From Moniliella sp. 'wahieum' (taxonomy: Eukaryota > Basidiomycota > Moniliellomycetes > Moniliellales > Moniliellaceae), in NCBI GenBank assembly GCA_003971905.1, contig RSEE01000012.1, positions 124,001-188,000 of the forward strand: a DNA stretch of 64,000 nucleotides. The letters are read 5' to 3'. How positions within the stretch are numbered: the stretch's first letter is position 1; every line of letters begins with the position of its first letter. Of the stretch, positions 11,404-23,293 are shown in pieces. Below the pieces are notes generated by a model that ran no database searches, was not told the origin of the DNA, and saw only the letters and a list, made by a program, of their open reading frames with translations. The position numbers were made by a program, and so were the translations under genes.

Positions 11404-14400
11404 ATGCTGCCGCTCGCGCTGGTCGTGCTCGGCGTCGGCTGCCTCGCCCTCGCCCGCCGCCGCTCCCGCCAGCCGCTCGCCCTCCCCACCCACGGCCATG
11501 CCCACGCCGAGCGCATGCACACTGGCACTGCCGACCAGCTGCTCGACGAACAGCATGCCGTCCTGGCCCAGGCGCAGGCGGCTGTCCGGCCCGTCCATCC
11601 CGCCCCCAGCCTCTACACGTGCGACGCCGCGCTGTCCCTGTCCATCGTCCTCGCCTCTGTCCTCGTCGCTGTCTTGCACCTTGTCTGCTCCTCCGCCCAG
11701 TCGCCCACCAGCGCGAACCATCTGGCCTGGGCCGTGGCCTGGGTCTCCGTTGCGCTCGTGCTGGGCACACGCCGTGTCAGCACAGATGCCAGCGACGCAT
11801 ATGCATCGCTCATCGTCTTTCCCTACCTCGCCGCATCGGCTACCACGCCTGGTGGGCCATCGACCATTCGGCCCCGGGTCTGAGCCGCCTGGAACAGAGC
11901 CAAGTGGCGACGGTCCTGTTTGTCGCTGCAGTGCTGCTCTGCAAGCCCGTCTTCCCCCCGCCCCTGCCGCAGCTTCGCCCGCTTCGCCCACGCCCACGCA
12001 CCCCCGGCACCTCAAACCGGCGCATCCTTCCTCAGCCGCTCCTTCTTCGCCTACGTCACGCCCGTGCTCTGGTCCTATCGCAACACGCACTTTGTCCAAG
12101 CTGCCGTGCCCGACCTGGACCAACTTGGACAGCAGCGCATCTGGTGGGCACATACCATGCCCAAGCCACCCAGGGCCGACTGTTGTGGCGCTTGCTCCGG
12201 CACAATGCCGGTCTGGTGTCCTGCCAGATGGTCCTGGCCATCCTCAGTGGATTAACGTCCATCGTACCTTCCTGGGCCTTGCAGCGTCTGCTTCGGTTTC
12301 TTACGCTTCGCTCGCAAGCACAGCATGACCCGGCTCTGCCTGTGCCCTTGTGGCAAGAGGGCTTGGTCTGGGCCGTGGGCATTGGCCTAGGCAGCTTGGC
12401 CTACTCGATTTTGTATGCCCAAGCCTTCTGGTTGGGCAGGGTGATCTGGGCCAACGTACGCGCACTCCTGACCGCCGAGATGATGGGCAAGGTTTTGCGT
12501 CGTTCCACTGTGGGTGCTGCTGTGCCCGCGCCCGTTCCCGGCAGAGAAGACGATCCAACGGCAACGGCATCGCCAACGCCAACGTCCGATGGACGCGTCA
12601 TGACCCTCTTTTCGGTCGATGTCACGCCCTTGGCAAAACAGTTGGGCGAGCTGTACGATACCTTTCCTCTGGGACCGGTGCAGGTCATTGGTTCCCTCTA
12701 CATGCTCGTCCGACTCGTTGGCGCGGCCGCGTTTGCCGGTATGGCAGTCGTACTTCTTCTCCTCCCGGTCCAAGCGTGGGTGGGCAAGATACTTATGCGG
12801 CTCGATAAGCAGATCCTTGAGTGGACCGATGAACGTCAGGATATCCAAGCTGAGCTCTTGCGCTCGGCCACCACGATCAAGTGTACGTCTGTCGTCTCTC
12901 TCCTTTTTCTTGGTCGCAACGCCTTTTTTGCCGGGACCGCACTTACTTGGTTTGACCAGTGTTTGCCTGGGAAGAGGTATTCAAGGTGCGCCCGGCCGGA
13001 TTCGGACCAAGGAGCTCGACGCTATCCGATCGGGGGGTGATGAACCTTTGCAGATGGTTACCTACATTGCCTCCCCATCTTTGCCATGTCGGTCATCGTT
13101 ACTCCATACCCTCCTACAACCGTCCCATGACGGCCGAAGGCCTTTCCCATGCTGGGTTAACATTTCGGTCCTGACTAGCGCCATGACCAGAGGCAGAAGA
13201 CATCCCTCGATCTCAGCTCCATCGTATCTCTCCGCGGATCGATCGTTCTTAAACGAGCCCGAGACGGACAAGTACCATCTTCTCCTCCCGGACGGAGACA
13301 TCAGCTTGGACCAAGCCTCGTTTACCCACTCACCCTCAAGTAGCCCAGGCCTCTTTCCAACTTGGTCCTCTCGACGCGCTTCCCTCCCGGCCAACTTTCC
13401 TTGGTATGCGGCCCAGTCGCAAGCGGCAAGAGCACGCTGCTCGAGTCGCTCTGGGCGAGACGAGGCAGCTGGGGGCTCGGTAATGCACCGCGATCGGGAG
13501 TGGCTTATGTCGCCCAGACGCCCTGGCTCCAGAGCACCACGGTCCAAGCTACATTGTATCGGGGCAGACGTGGGACGCTGCAACGACACGGCCGTGCTAC
13601 TGCGTGTTGTCTCCGGGGGACCTGGACCAGTTGGCCAAGGGAGACCAGAGCCCGTCGGGCCACGCGGGGTCACCCTCAGTGGTGGCCAACAAGTTCGCCT
13701 CGCCCTCGCGCGCGCACTGTACTCTTCAGCCTCGGTCTTACTCTTGGACGACGTGTTGTCCGCTTTGATAACCACACGGCCCACCACGTGTTCCACCATG
13801 CGCTCACGGGTCCCCTGGCCAAGTCACGCACCGTGGTCCTGGTCACGAATCATCTGTCTTTGGCCTTGCGCGCAGCGGCCTATGTCCTGGTCCTCAAGCA
13901 GGGGCAGGTGGTGGGACAGGGAACTCCACAGGCGTTGAAGCAGGACGGCGTCTTGGACCATGACCTGACCTCGTGGTTGGGACAGCAGGACCAAGAGGCC
14001 CACCCGACTCGACCAACGGGGCCCAAGACGAGCCAGAGCAAGCCAAGTTGGTGGATAGCAAGGAGGACACGCTCTCCCCCGCCCGGGGTATGGTCTCGTT
14101 ACGTGCGTACCAACTTTACTTTCTCAGCATGTCCCCCCACCGCCTTTTCCGCCTCTTGCTCTGGACGTCCGTGATCAGCCTTACATTTGCCGTACGCGGG
14201 ACCGAGGTCGCGGCCAATGCCTGGCTCAAAAAGTGGGCCGAGTCGTATGGCTACGAAACCGCTCCGGGTCCTTCCACGTCCAATGCGCCGACCTTGCCGC
14301 CGAAGACCTTGACGACAACAACGACGGGCGAGAAGGACGAGGGTCAGAAGACCATGTACTACCTCACGGTGTACCTTGTGTTTTCCGTACTGCGAATCGT

Positions 14401-16126
14401 GCTCGACGTCATCTCGCTCCGTGCAACGGTGCAGGCCGCCTTGAATGCTGCACGAGGCTTGTATGAGCGGGTACTGGATGGGGTCTTGGCTGCGCCACCG
14501 TCGTTTTTTGCTGCGACGCCCGTAGGGCGGATCATCAATGTGCTTTCGCATGATGTCGAAGTGGTCGACCGCCAACTAGGTAGCCGAATCGAGTTTACCC
14601 TCTTCTTCTCGCTCGAGGCACTGGCACCGATCCTGGTCATCCTGTACCAACTCCCTCGCTTTGCATTCATCCTCGTTCCTCCTTCTTGCTTACTCTGTCC
14701 TGGTCCGGCTTTACCTGCACGTCTTTCGCGATCTCCGCCGACTCGAGGTCGCCGTCCGCTCGCCCTCTACACGACCCTGTCCGATGTGCTCGCCGGCCTG
14801 CTCCCCATTCGCGCCGCCGGCCAAACGGGCTGGTGGTACGGCAAAACATTGGGTACAATTGATCGCGGGACTCGTTTGATGCTTTCAGTGGATGGTCAAT
14901 GGCTGGCTCCAAGTCTCCCTCTCGCTCTTGGCTTCCCTCCTGCTCGGTCTGCTCGGTACCACCTTTGTCCTCGTGCCGAGCTTTGATGCGGCCCTGGCTG
15001 GGTTCCTAATGAGCTTGACCGTCACCCTGGCCAGCTCGCTCAGGGCGTGCATCCGAATCGGCACAGGGCTGGACGTCTGTATGACCTCGGTCGAACGTAT
15101 GGACGAGCTAATTCGTCTCCCGCCCGAACCGTACGACGGCAACGGCGCCCCACCTCCGGCCCACTGGCCCTCGTCCCAAGGCGGCTTGACAGTGCACGAT
15201 CTCACCATTCGGTACACTCCCACGGACCCACCTGCTCTCCAGGACATCTCCCTCACCTTCCCCGCACGCAGCAAGATCGCGCTCTGTGGTCCCTCGGGAT
15301 CAGGCAAGTCCACCCTCGCCCTCGCGCTGCTGCGCTCCGTCCCGCCCGAACACGGGTCGATCGTTCTGGATGGAATTGACATCTCTCACGTCCCGCTCAA
15401 GACGCTGCGTCAGCGCATCGCATATGTCCCCCAGCGTCCTGAGTTCAAGGGTACCGTTCGTTCCGCCCTCGACCCGCTCGATCAGTACGAGGATAAGGTC
15501 CTCTGGAACGCTTTGGTCCGCTGCGGCCTGGCTGGGGAGGAGGGTGACGCCGTGCGCGAGGTGGGTGAGGTGGGCGAGGTGGGTGAGGCAGGTGAGGGTG
15601 GTGAGGGTGGTGAAGTGCGCGCGCGACCCATTCGCTCACTCGATACGCCACTCGCATCACAAGGTACCAACTTATCCTATGGCCAACGGCACTTGCTCAC
15701 CTAGCGCGTGGCATGCTCAAGCTGACGCAGGCGCGGTGGCTGTTACTGGACGAGCCTACGGCCGCGCTGGACCCAACGACTGACGCGGCGGTGCAGGCGT
15801 GGCTCGATGATGTGGCAACCCAAACGGATGTCACGGTCGTGGCTATTGCTCATCGGCTCCATACGATTATTCGATGGGACCTCTGTGTTGTCCTGGAAAA
15901 AGGTAAGGTCGTCGAGGTGGGTGAACCGTATGCTTTGCTCCGGAAGCAGGGCGCGTTTTACCGCCTCGCACGCAAGAGCGGCGATTACGATGCTCTCCTG
16001 GCCCAGGCTAAGGCCGCACACGATGCGCGCCACCTCACCGGCGCAAACAACAACAGTATCCAACCTATCCAATGTGTTCAACCTATCCCACCCGCGCCAC
16101 CTGCAGATACACCTGAACAAAACTAA
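11404..16126 (+). CDS. ABCC/MRP-type full ABC transporter
   Basis: This is a membrane exporter of conjugates or drugs. The start at 11404 gives MLPLALVVLGVGCLALARRR, a first membrane segment of an N-terminal TMD0-like region. TMD1 contains SFFAYVTPVLWSYR and SILYAQAFWLGRVIWANVRA. NBD1 has Walker A GPVASGKST (about 13410), Q-loop YVAQTPWLQ, signature LSGGQQVRLALARAL (about 13675) and Walker B LLLDDVLSALD, with Asp in place of the catalytic Glu, as is usual for ABCC NBD1. TMD2 begins near YQLYFLSMSPHRLFRLLLW. NBD2 has GPSGSGKST (about 15290), YVPQRPEFKGTV, LSYGQRHLL and LLLDEPTAALD. An intron at 12883-12959 (GTACGT...CAG) joins IK to LFAWEEVF. Several frame changes occur; at 15700 one missing T separates LLT from LARGML. 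NBD2 has a Gly/Glu/Val repeat insert before its signature. Confidence 0.93.
15558..15616. repeat. Gly/Glu/Val-coding 9-bp repeat inside NBD2 of the ABCC gene
   Basis: Degenerate GAGGTGGGY units encode EVGEVGEVGEAGEGGEGGEV between the Q-loop and the signature motif of NBD2. The insert stays in frame with the flanking conserved sequence. Confidence 0.85.
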
Positions 16127-16812
16127 AGTAAGTATCCTTTGCACACCAAGTAAGATTCACATCCAACCCCCCCCTTCTCTTGTGAGATCCTAAGAGTCGT
16201 TTCGACGCTTTCCTTTCCCTTTTTCTTTTCATTCTTCTTCTGTTCCCCCTCCACTTTGCCTTTGCCTTTGGTTGGCGTTGGCAAGTGTGCTGTACCTTTC
16301 TTCTTTCTTCCTTGCTAGGTGCCAAGCGCGGTAATTCATACACCTTTTCCCCTTTTCCTTCCGTGTTGATGTACAATGCACTGCCATAGTCGGGGAGATC
16401 AGGGAGATCGGGCGTGGCGGTTCATTGTTGAGCGTACGTTGAGCGGTCACGGCCGGTCAACGTTCAACGTTTAACCAACGCTCAACGTCCCGCGTGCTAC
16501 GTGAGTCCACCTCGTCATAAACCGATCAGCAAACTCACCTCCAACTCCAACTCCAACTTCACTCCTACTTACATCGTCTCCACCGTCCTATCTCACCGCC
16601 CGCCGCCGCCATCCTGCACTACTCCGTGATGCCCCCTGGAGCAGGACAGCCACCGAGACGGGGGGTTTCGCACAACGCACAACCATTGAACGTGAATTAT
16701 TACTAAGTACCAAGGACACCGCATCCGGCCACCTGATTGAAGTTGAGCCTGAACCGTACGATCCATCCTCCATCCGTCGACCCGAACCGAACCTGCTACC
16801 GGGTGATTATGA
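16127..16812. other. Convergent intergenic region
   Basis: This region lies between the 3' ends of the ABCC gene and the PACT-domain gene. No coding region is supported. It is pyrimidine-rich at 16195-16310, as is common downstream of fungal genes, and contains an inverted repeat at 16436-16488. Confidence 0.5.
16436..16488. repeat. 10-bp inverted repeat in a CGTTGA-rich segment
   Basis: ACGTTGAGCG at 16436-16445 is exactly inverted as CGCTCAACGT at 16479-16488, with a 33-nt spacer that holds two more AACGTT words. It could form a hairpin in RNA from either convergent gene. Related words occur at 3286-3345. Confidence 0.6.
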
Positions 16813-19800
16813 TTAACATGACGCTGCGGGGGGGACCTTGGCCGCTCGTCGTGCCTCGCGCATCGCCTCGCGCACCTGGCTCGTCCTCGCCCACCGCGTC
16901 TGCATCAACTTCATCCGACACACCGCACGCACCGCCAACGCAGCGTGGCGGAAGCGAGCGGCGATACCCGTGCGCGGCGGGTGAAGCGCCTGTGGCGTCC
17001 GACGCGAACGTACCAAGTCGGCCAAGAACCGCGTGGTGTAGGCCTCGGTCGCGCCCAAGCCAGCGACGAGACGCGCCAAATACGTTTTCTGGTGCGCCAA
17101 GTCGGCCCGCAATCGCTTTCGCGCACAAACGTCGCTTTCAGGAACCGGATCTGGACCAGCAACGTCTCAATGTGCCGACGATGCGTTGTGCGCTGCTCCA
17201 ACTGGGCCGCGTGCGTCGCCACTTGCGTCTCGGCCGAAGCGAGCGCACGGCGCAGCCGATCTTTCCTCCTCCTGCGCCTGTGCTTGTGCCTGCTCTGGCG
17301 GCGACACGACGCGGCGCAGCTGCGCCTGTTGGGCAGCCACCATCTCGGCTCGGCACCGTTCCGCTTGCTCTTGCGCCAAACGTACGTCCCCACGTAACTT
17401 TTCGAGGTTGCGCTGCAACGCTGCGCGGTCGGACGTGGCACGCTCCAATTCGCCCCCTTGAGTTTCCAACGACGCGGTCAGCGCGCCAATCTTGTCCTGT
17501 GCCGTGGCCAACACGCGGCGGTAGTCCACCACCTCGGCTTCGGCCGCGTGCAACTGGCCTGTAACTTGGCGGAGATTCTGCAAGGGGGGCAAGGGAGGGA
17601 GAAGAGGAAGTCAGGACCTAGTTGGCCGGCTGGCACCGAACCAAGCAAGCAAGCAAGTTAGCTAACGGGGAACCAAGACGTACCTGGGCCGCCTCCTCTT
17701 GTTGACGGAAGAGAACTTCGCGTTCCTGCAAGATAGCGCGTTTTTCTTGGGCCAAGCTTTCGGCTCGCTGTGTGGCCTGCAGCGCCTCGCGCTCGTGCTG
17801 GGATCCCTGCTGGGCCTCGTGCTGCGCCTCGCGCTGCGCCTGCCCACCGAGCCTGCACCGCAGCCAACTCGCCGCACTGTCGGCCAACGCGTGGCGCGTT
17901 TCCGCTTCGGCCGCCTGGGACGCACGGTGGGCTTGGCCCAGCTCGGCCAACTCGTGTCGCTTGCTCCAGCGAAGTGGACAGCGCTTGCACCTGCGCTCGG
18001 GCCGAGCAATGTCCTCCTGCACAGACGGACGGCACGACGTTAGGATCGGGATGATGCTGGTGGCAAGCGTGGCCAAGGGGAGGAGAGAGGAAGAGGAAAG
18101 GGGAGGGGACGTACGTTGGTCGCATGCTCTTGCCGACCGAAGCAAGCGAGATGGACAAGTCGTTCCATCCGTGGTTGGAGTCGGACCATTCGGGTCCAGC
18201 ACGTACTTCCTCTGGTAGGGTCCGCACCAACGCCTCCCACGTCTCGGGCTTGGCGAGCGGGTGCGAGCCACAGCGACACTGCACGTCGCGCAACTGGGCC
18301 GGCAGGCATCGGTGCGCATCGAGCGCTTGGCTCAGCTGGGCAAGCTGCCGTTGCAATTCGGCACACTTGGCTTGCCACCAATCCAACTTGTCCATCTTCT
18401 TGTCCAACTCGGCTGTGAGGAAGTCGGCTTCGGCTGGATCGTGTGCAAGTGGGTGATCAAGTCCATCGTTGTCGTCTCGTCCATCACCATCGACCGGCCC
18501 ATCACCTCTTCCAACACGGCACTGCTCCGCCAGCGCTTGTCGTCGCCCACGCTCGCGTTCTGACAAGGTTTGTTGCAATTCGGCCACCAAGCGCTCGGCT
18601 TGGGCTTGGTCCTGCTCCGCCTGCTGCAAACGACAAGCAAGTTGTTCCTTGTTCGTTTCCGCCCGCTCCGCACGAGCATGCGCCACTTGCGTTTCCCCTG
18701 TGCATCTGACACGGCGCGCTCCAATACGCCGACGCGCACCTGCGCCTCGGTCAGCTGATCTTGAACCGACCGATGATCGGCTTCAGCTTGCTCTGCTCGC
18801 GCCTCGGCTTGGGCCAAGTCGAGCCGGATACGCTGGATGGTAGCTAAGCCTTGCTCCACTTCCCCATGCGCTCGTCTCACCTCTTCTTCCAAGTACTTGG
18901 CATGTGCCGTGATGGCTCCCTTGGAACAGGAACTGTCCCCGGACCGATCGGTGGGACCGTCGCCTGCGGCAGAGGCCGTTGGTGCTGGCACTGGTGCTGT
19001 TGCTGCAGCGGCGGCCGCGGCAGCCTTAGCTGCCGCCAACGAGTCTTCCAACTCGGCCTTTTCACGCCGCAAACACCAACGCTTCCTCCACCACCGTTTG
19101 CCTCGCCTTGTCCCCGGCCTCCTTCTCGCTCGCCAACTTATCCAACGATCGCACCAATGCTGCTTTTCTCCGCTCGGATCGCCGTCACTTGGGCCAACAA
19201 CGCCGTCGTTCGTCATCCAAGGTGACCAGCTCGGCTTGTTGGTCGGCTACCAGCGCCTGCAACGTCTTCACCTCCCTCGCCTCGGTGGCGTCCGTTGCGT
19301 GGCTTGCGGCCGTCGCATCCGCCCCCTCCGTCCGTTTCGTTCCAGACGGCTTCAGCGCATCCGATCCCTCCGATGCACGCGGGCCGACGGAGTAGGGCCC
19401 CGCACGTAGCGTCGACCGTGAGCCGGAGTCATCGGCGTGCGAGGGGGTGGGGGTGAGCTGGAGAACGCAAGATGGATGCGGCTGCGGCCGGATCCGTAGC
19501 CGTAGCCGGCCGCAGCCGTTGCAGTACCACCCGTCGTGGTAGTGGCCGTACGCGTCACGTCGAGTCGCCGTAGCAGACCGAGTGGAAGGGCATAGGAACG
19601 ACGGTCGTCCGTGCCCGGTCGGGCAGAAAGGGCAGTACGAGAGGAGGAAAAGTGGGAATGGCTACGGTGGGAAGAGGAGTGAGAAGCGGAAGCGCTAGCA
19701 CTGGAAGTGGGGCGCGACCTCGCGTGAGGAGTGGGGTCGAGCGCGGGGAAGAGGAACGAGTAGGCTGGGTTTGATTCTTCCTCCACGGGTGACGGGCCAC

Positions 19801-20666
19801 GATGGAACGAGGCTTGAGGTTGGTGGAACGGATGCTGTTGCTGTTGTTGTTGTTGCCATCGGCTGTAGGTGACGTCGGTCTCGGCAGAGAGGGGATGGAC
19901 GACTGGTCCCCAAGGCCCGACAGGGTAGCCGTTTGCGGGCGCAGCGGGGCCAGTGGCGAGCGCGGAAAGAGCGGTCGAAGGGGAGAGGAACGAGAGCGAG
20001 AGCGAGAAAAGGAGGGCGGCAGAGGTAGGGTGGACATTGGTACTATTGACATTGACGTTGGGATTGGCGTTGACATTGGCATGGGTCAGGGTCAGGTCTT
20101 GCCATCGGTCAAGGTACTCTCCGTCCCAGCGTTCTCATCTTGCTCGGCCAACGCAGGCGGCGGTGAACGGGGCGATTGGGCCGGGTGCGAATGCCAAACG
20201 GCGTCGAGGCCACCGGGTCCAGCGCGCGCGAGAGGGACAGGGAGGCAGGTTGGGACACATGACTTGCGTCCTGCAGCGCCCACACCGATTGCACCCGTGC
20301 GCCACCGGCGCCTCTTGCTCTGGCCGAGCGAAGAGCGCGAGACATCGGTACTGGTGGGGACGGGGCAGGGCGGGTTGCTGTGCTCGTGGCGCTGGCAAAG
20401 CTCGTGCTACTCGCATCGGCAGGCGCCAAGGCCGGCAGGTGGAGGCTGGAGGAAGACGTTGCGTGCGAGCGCCCCGCGACTCGCCTCTCGGGGGGGGCGG
20501 TGGTGGTAGCAGTTGCGCCTGCAAGCAAAGGCGAGGGCGGCGTGAGCGACGGCAGGCGCGGGGCCGGAGGAGGGTGCTGTCGGTGGCACCCGACACAAAC
20601 GACACACGCCCGCGGCGCCGCCCGCGGGAACGCAGGCAGGCCCAGGTCGGATTCGCTCATGTCCAT
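16813..20666 (-). CDS. PACT-domain coiled-coil protein, probable spindle-pole-body gamma-tubulin anchor (Pcp1/pericentrin type)
   Basis: The C-terminal 100 residues match the PACT domain: RADLAHQKTYLARLV, then a spacer, then RFRHAALAVRAVCRMKLM with Q-T-R-W following, ending at 16813. PACT binds calmodulin and targets pericentrin-family proteins to centrosomes or spindle pole bodies. Upstream lies a long coiled coil rich in Glu, Gln, Ala and Arg (for example ADFLTAELDKKMDKLDWWQ, LEEEVRRAHGEVEQGLATIQ), as in Pcp1/Spc110 relatives. The N-terminal part is low-complexity Ser/Pro/Arg. Two introns are supported: 18017-18114 and 17578-17683, both GTACGT...CAG. The start at 20666 (MDMSESDLGLPAFP) was chosen because the sequence before it is divergent-promoter-like; it is tentative because the N-terminal part spans several frames. 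Frame changes also split the PACT domain. The role in the cell is inferred from the domain. Confidence 0.72.
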
Positions 20667-21012
20667 CGTGGCGGCGGAGGTTGGTGGTGGTTGGTGATGG
20701 TGGTGGTGGTGGGGTGGCAGGGAGCGTCGGCAAGCAAGCTGCTCTGCTCTGCTCATCGGCACGCGTCTCTCAGACGTCCGACAGTACCTAACACGCAGTT
20801 GAGTTGCCGGTACTCCACCACCCCCCGCCGTGTTGACGCGCCGCCTGCCACGCCGCCTCGCCCCACACGCGCCCCGCACGTGACCCGTGACTAGCGCGCG
20901 GAACGACCCCCATTCCGCCCCCGTCACTTGTCACGCGTCACTGAAGCTTCAGCTGGATTTCCAGGCACGCCGCCCCCATCGCAGCCCACCACCACCCCCA
21001 TCCTCACTGCCC
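20667..21012. promoter_or_regulatory. Divergent promoter of the PACT-domain gene and U2A'
   Basis: A 346-bp gap between outward-facing genes. CACGTG lies at 20877-20882, about 130 nt before the U2A' start. No other clear element was seen. Confidence 0.4.
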
Positions 21013-22145
21013 ATGAAGCTGACCGCCGAGGTGATTGCGCAGGCACCTGCTGGCCCCGATGCACTGCGCGAAGCCAGCTGGACCTGCGTGGGCTCAAGGC
21101 TCCCGCCATCGAGAACTTGGGCGCGGCGCCCGACGTGTACGACACGCTCAACTTGACCGACAACGACTTGCGTGCCTTGACCATTTCCATTTCCCCCGGC
21201 GCCAACGTGCGTACACTCTACGTGCCAACAACCAGATCGCCCGTCTGGATCCACCTTGGCCCTCAACTGCCCTACCTCACCACCCTCGTTCTTACCAACA
21301 ACAACCTCACCCAGTTGGCTGCCACTACCCATGCCCTGGCCAGTTTCCCTACTTGGAGTACCTCTCCCTCTCAACAACCCCCTCGCCGCCCCCGCAGTAC
21401 CGCGCATATCTCATCTGGCGTTGTCCCAAAGTGCGCGTCTTGGATTTCCAACGGGTTACAGACAAGGTACGTTGGTCAGCTAGTCTGCTTTCTTTTGTTT
21501 CTTGTTTTTTTTTTTTTTCTGGCGGTCCGAGCTGACATGTGAGTATGGTTGGTTATGGGGGGTGACTAGGAACGCGCTTTGGCCACCACATTGTTCGAGA
21601 CGTCCGACGGTCGTCCTTCGACGTTGGCCGTGCAGATTGCTGCAGCGCCGGGGCCTGGGGACGAGGGCGGCCAGGCAGCGAATGGACCATGCAGCCGGCG
21701 GCGTTCCTGCCGCCGCGCCTCCCCACCGCATCCTGACCGCGGCAGAAAACAGGCTTTGGCACGCGCGATCGAACAGGCTTCCTCGGTAGAAGAAATCCGC
21801 GCTTTGGAACAACAGGTTCGGTTGGGTCAACCGCTCGCAGTCGACGACGCCAAGCACCCGGAAGCACCGCCGCCAGCCGAGGCACGACAACAAGACCCAG
21901 AACAGCCCGTGGCCAAGCGCGCTCGAACCAAGGCGCAAGCTCCGCCAACTGGACGAACGACGCGGGGCGCGTGCCGCCAAAAAGTAACAGTACCTGTTGG
22001 TCCGACCGCCGCACGGACGGAGGGACTGGCCGAGTGCGGTGCCAATCGATGTGGGGTGGGGGTGGGCACGAGACTGGGGTTGGGGTTAGGCGGGACTATG
22101 TCGATAGAACAGGGGAGAATGTTAATGAGCGAACGGCAGGCCTAG
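21013..22145 (+). CDS. lea1: U2 snRNP protein A' (Lea1), leucine-rich repeat
   Basis: U2A' forms a heterodimer with U2B'' on stem-loop IV of U2 snRNA in the nucleus. The start MKLTAEVIAQAP is the conserved opening of the family. LDLRGLKAPAIENLG, YDTLNLTDNDLRAL and LPYLTTLVLTNNNLTQL are the leucine-rich repeats, and the cap reads YRAYLIWRCPKVRVLDFQRV. An intron at 21467-21569 (GTACGT...CTAG, with a T16 run) separates it from ERALATTLFETSDGRPSTLAV. The tail contains ALARAIEQASSVEEIRALEQ, matching the U2A' C-terminal helix. Frame changes occur early (after about residue 20) and within the LRR part. The end is uncertain: one frame stops at 21985-21987 after RAAKK, the other at 22145. Promoter is shared with the PACT gene. 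Confidence 0.92.
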
Positions 22146-23293
22146 CCAGGAAGGAGAACGGCGGTAGATGGAACGGACGCGTTTTGGGGGAGGACAGAGA
22201 GTAGGGGGGTGCTGCTGTTGGCTGCTTCGGCGGTTTGGCCGGGGTGAGAGCTGCGACAGGTGGGGTGGCAAGTGCTGTTTTGCTGGTGTGGTGCTGGGGG
22301 CGCGTGAAGATGGTGAGGACTGAGGACTGGGTGGGGTTAAGCGGTTAGAGGATAGATGGAGAAGTGATGTGTGTGTGATAGTAGATGGGTAGAAACCGGT
22401 GGCCCCAGCGGACGCGCCCTGGGGGAAGGACGGGGGGATGCAGGAGGATCCCAAGACACGATGGGGGGGGGGGACAGATAGGGCAAGACAGGGCAAGATA
22501 GGGCAAGATAGGGCACGATAGGCCAAGATGCAAGAGGGGCGCCGTGGGGAAGCGACAGCGGCGCAGACGGCGGCCAGGGCAGCGCAGTGCCGTCTCCTCC
22601 GGTTTCATCCAGTCTCATCTCGATCTCATCCCATCGACTGGAAACGGCGTTTTCTGCGTGCTTGCCCCGACGCCGGTGCAGGGGGGCGATCGCCCGCACG
22701 CGCCTGTGTCCCAACACGTGACCTGCCGCCCCAGCGCCAGGGCCCATGCGCTTGACGTGTGTGCGCTGCCGCGTGGCGCAGGCAGCAGCCACGGCGCCAG
22801 TGTCCCAGCACACCGCATGCTGCCCCGGGCCCTTCTCCCTCCCCCGCGCAGAGAAGGGGGGCGCGGGGGCAGTGTGGGCCCCGGAGCCCCGCCTGGCGCG
22901 GCAGTGCGCTGTGCTGGGGTGCGGCAGGTGTACTGCAGGTGCTGCAGGTGTGCTGCAGGTACATGGTACAGCGCACTGCGTCAGGTGCATCGGCTGGGCT
23001 ACGTGCCTGCAGGGCGGCAGGAGGCGAGTGTGGTGTCGTGTGCCGTGCCGTGCGGCTGCTGTGGCGCCGGAGTCCAGAGGGCTGCTCACGGCGCTCACGC
23101 GCAAGGATGCCGGCCGCCGCTACGAAGATGTGCCTGGCGCCTGGGCTCCCCAGCCCCGGCGCCCGAGCAGCCTCGTTGGATCCAACCCTCCCCTTCGGTC
23201 ATCCTTCCCACTCGCCCCATCCCACCCCGCGTCTATTTAACCCCCGGCGCCCCCCCGCCCCAACTCCGCCACCCACCCCCACCCGCGCCCGCC
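22146..23293. other. Intergenic stretch with tandem repeats, no gene seen
   Basis: About 1.1 kb upstream of the UNC93-like gene. It has 10-bp tandem repeats (22471-22530), a G run near 22463, several CTGCAGGT words at 22925-22965, and CACGTG at 22715-22720. No supported gene. Confidence 0.5.
22471..22530. repeat. 10-bp tandem repeat (gggcaagata), six degenerate copies
   Basis: Six contiguous 10-bp units vary at one or two positions around GGGCAAGATA. The repeats have no spacers, so this is a minisatellite and not a CRISPR array. Confidence 0.88.

Noticed and set aside
14099-14575. Minus-strand open frame inside the ABCC TMD2
   Set aside because: Lies opposite well-conserved transporter coding sequence and has no motif.
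22471-22530. Possible CRISPR-like array
   Set aside because: Units are 10 bp and contiguous, with no spacers; it is an ordinary minisatellite in a eukaryote.
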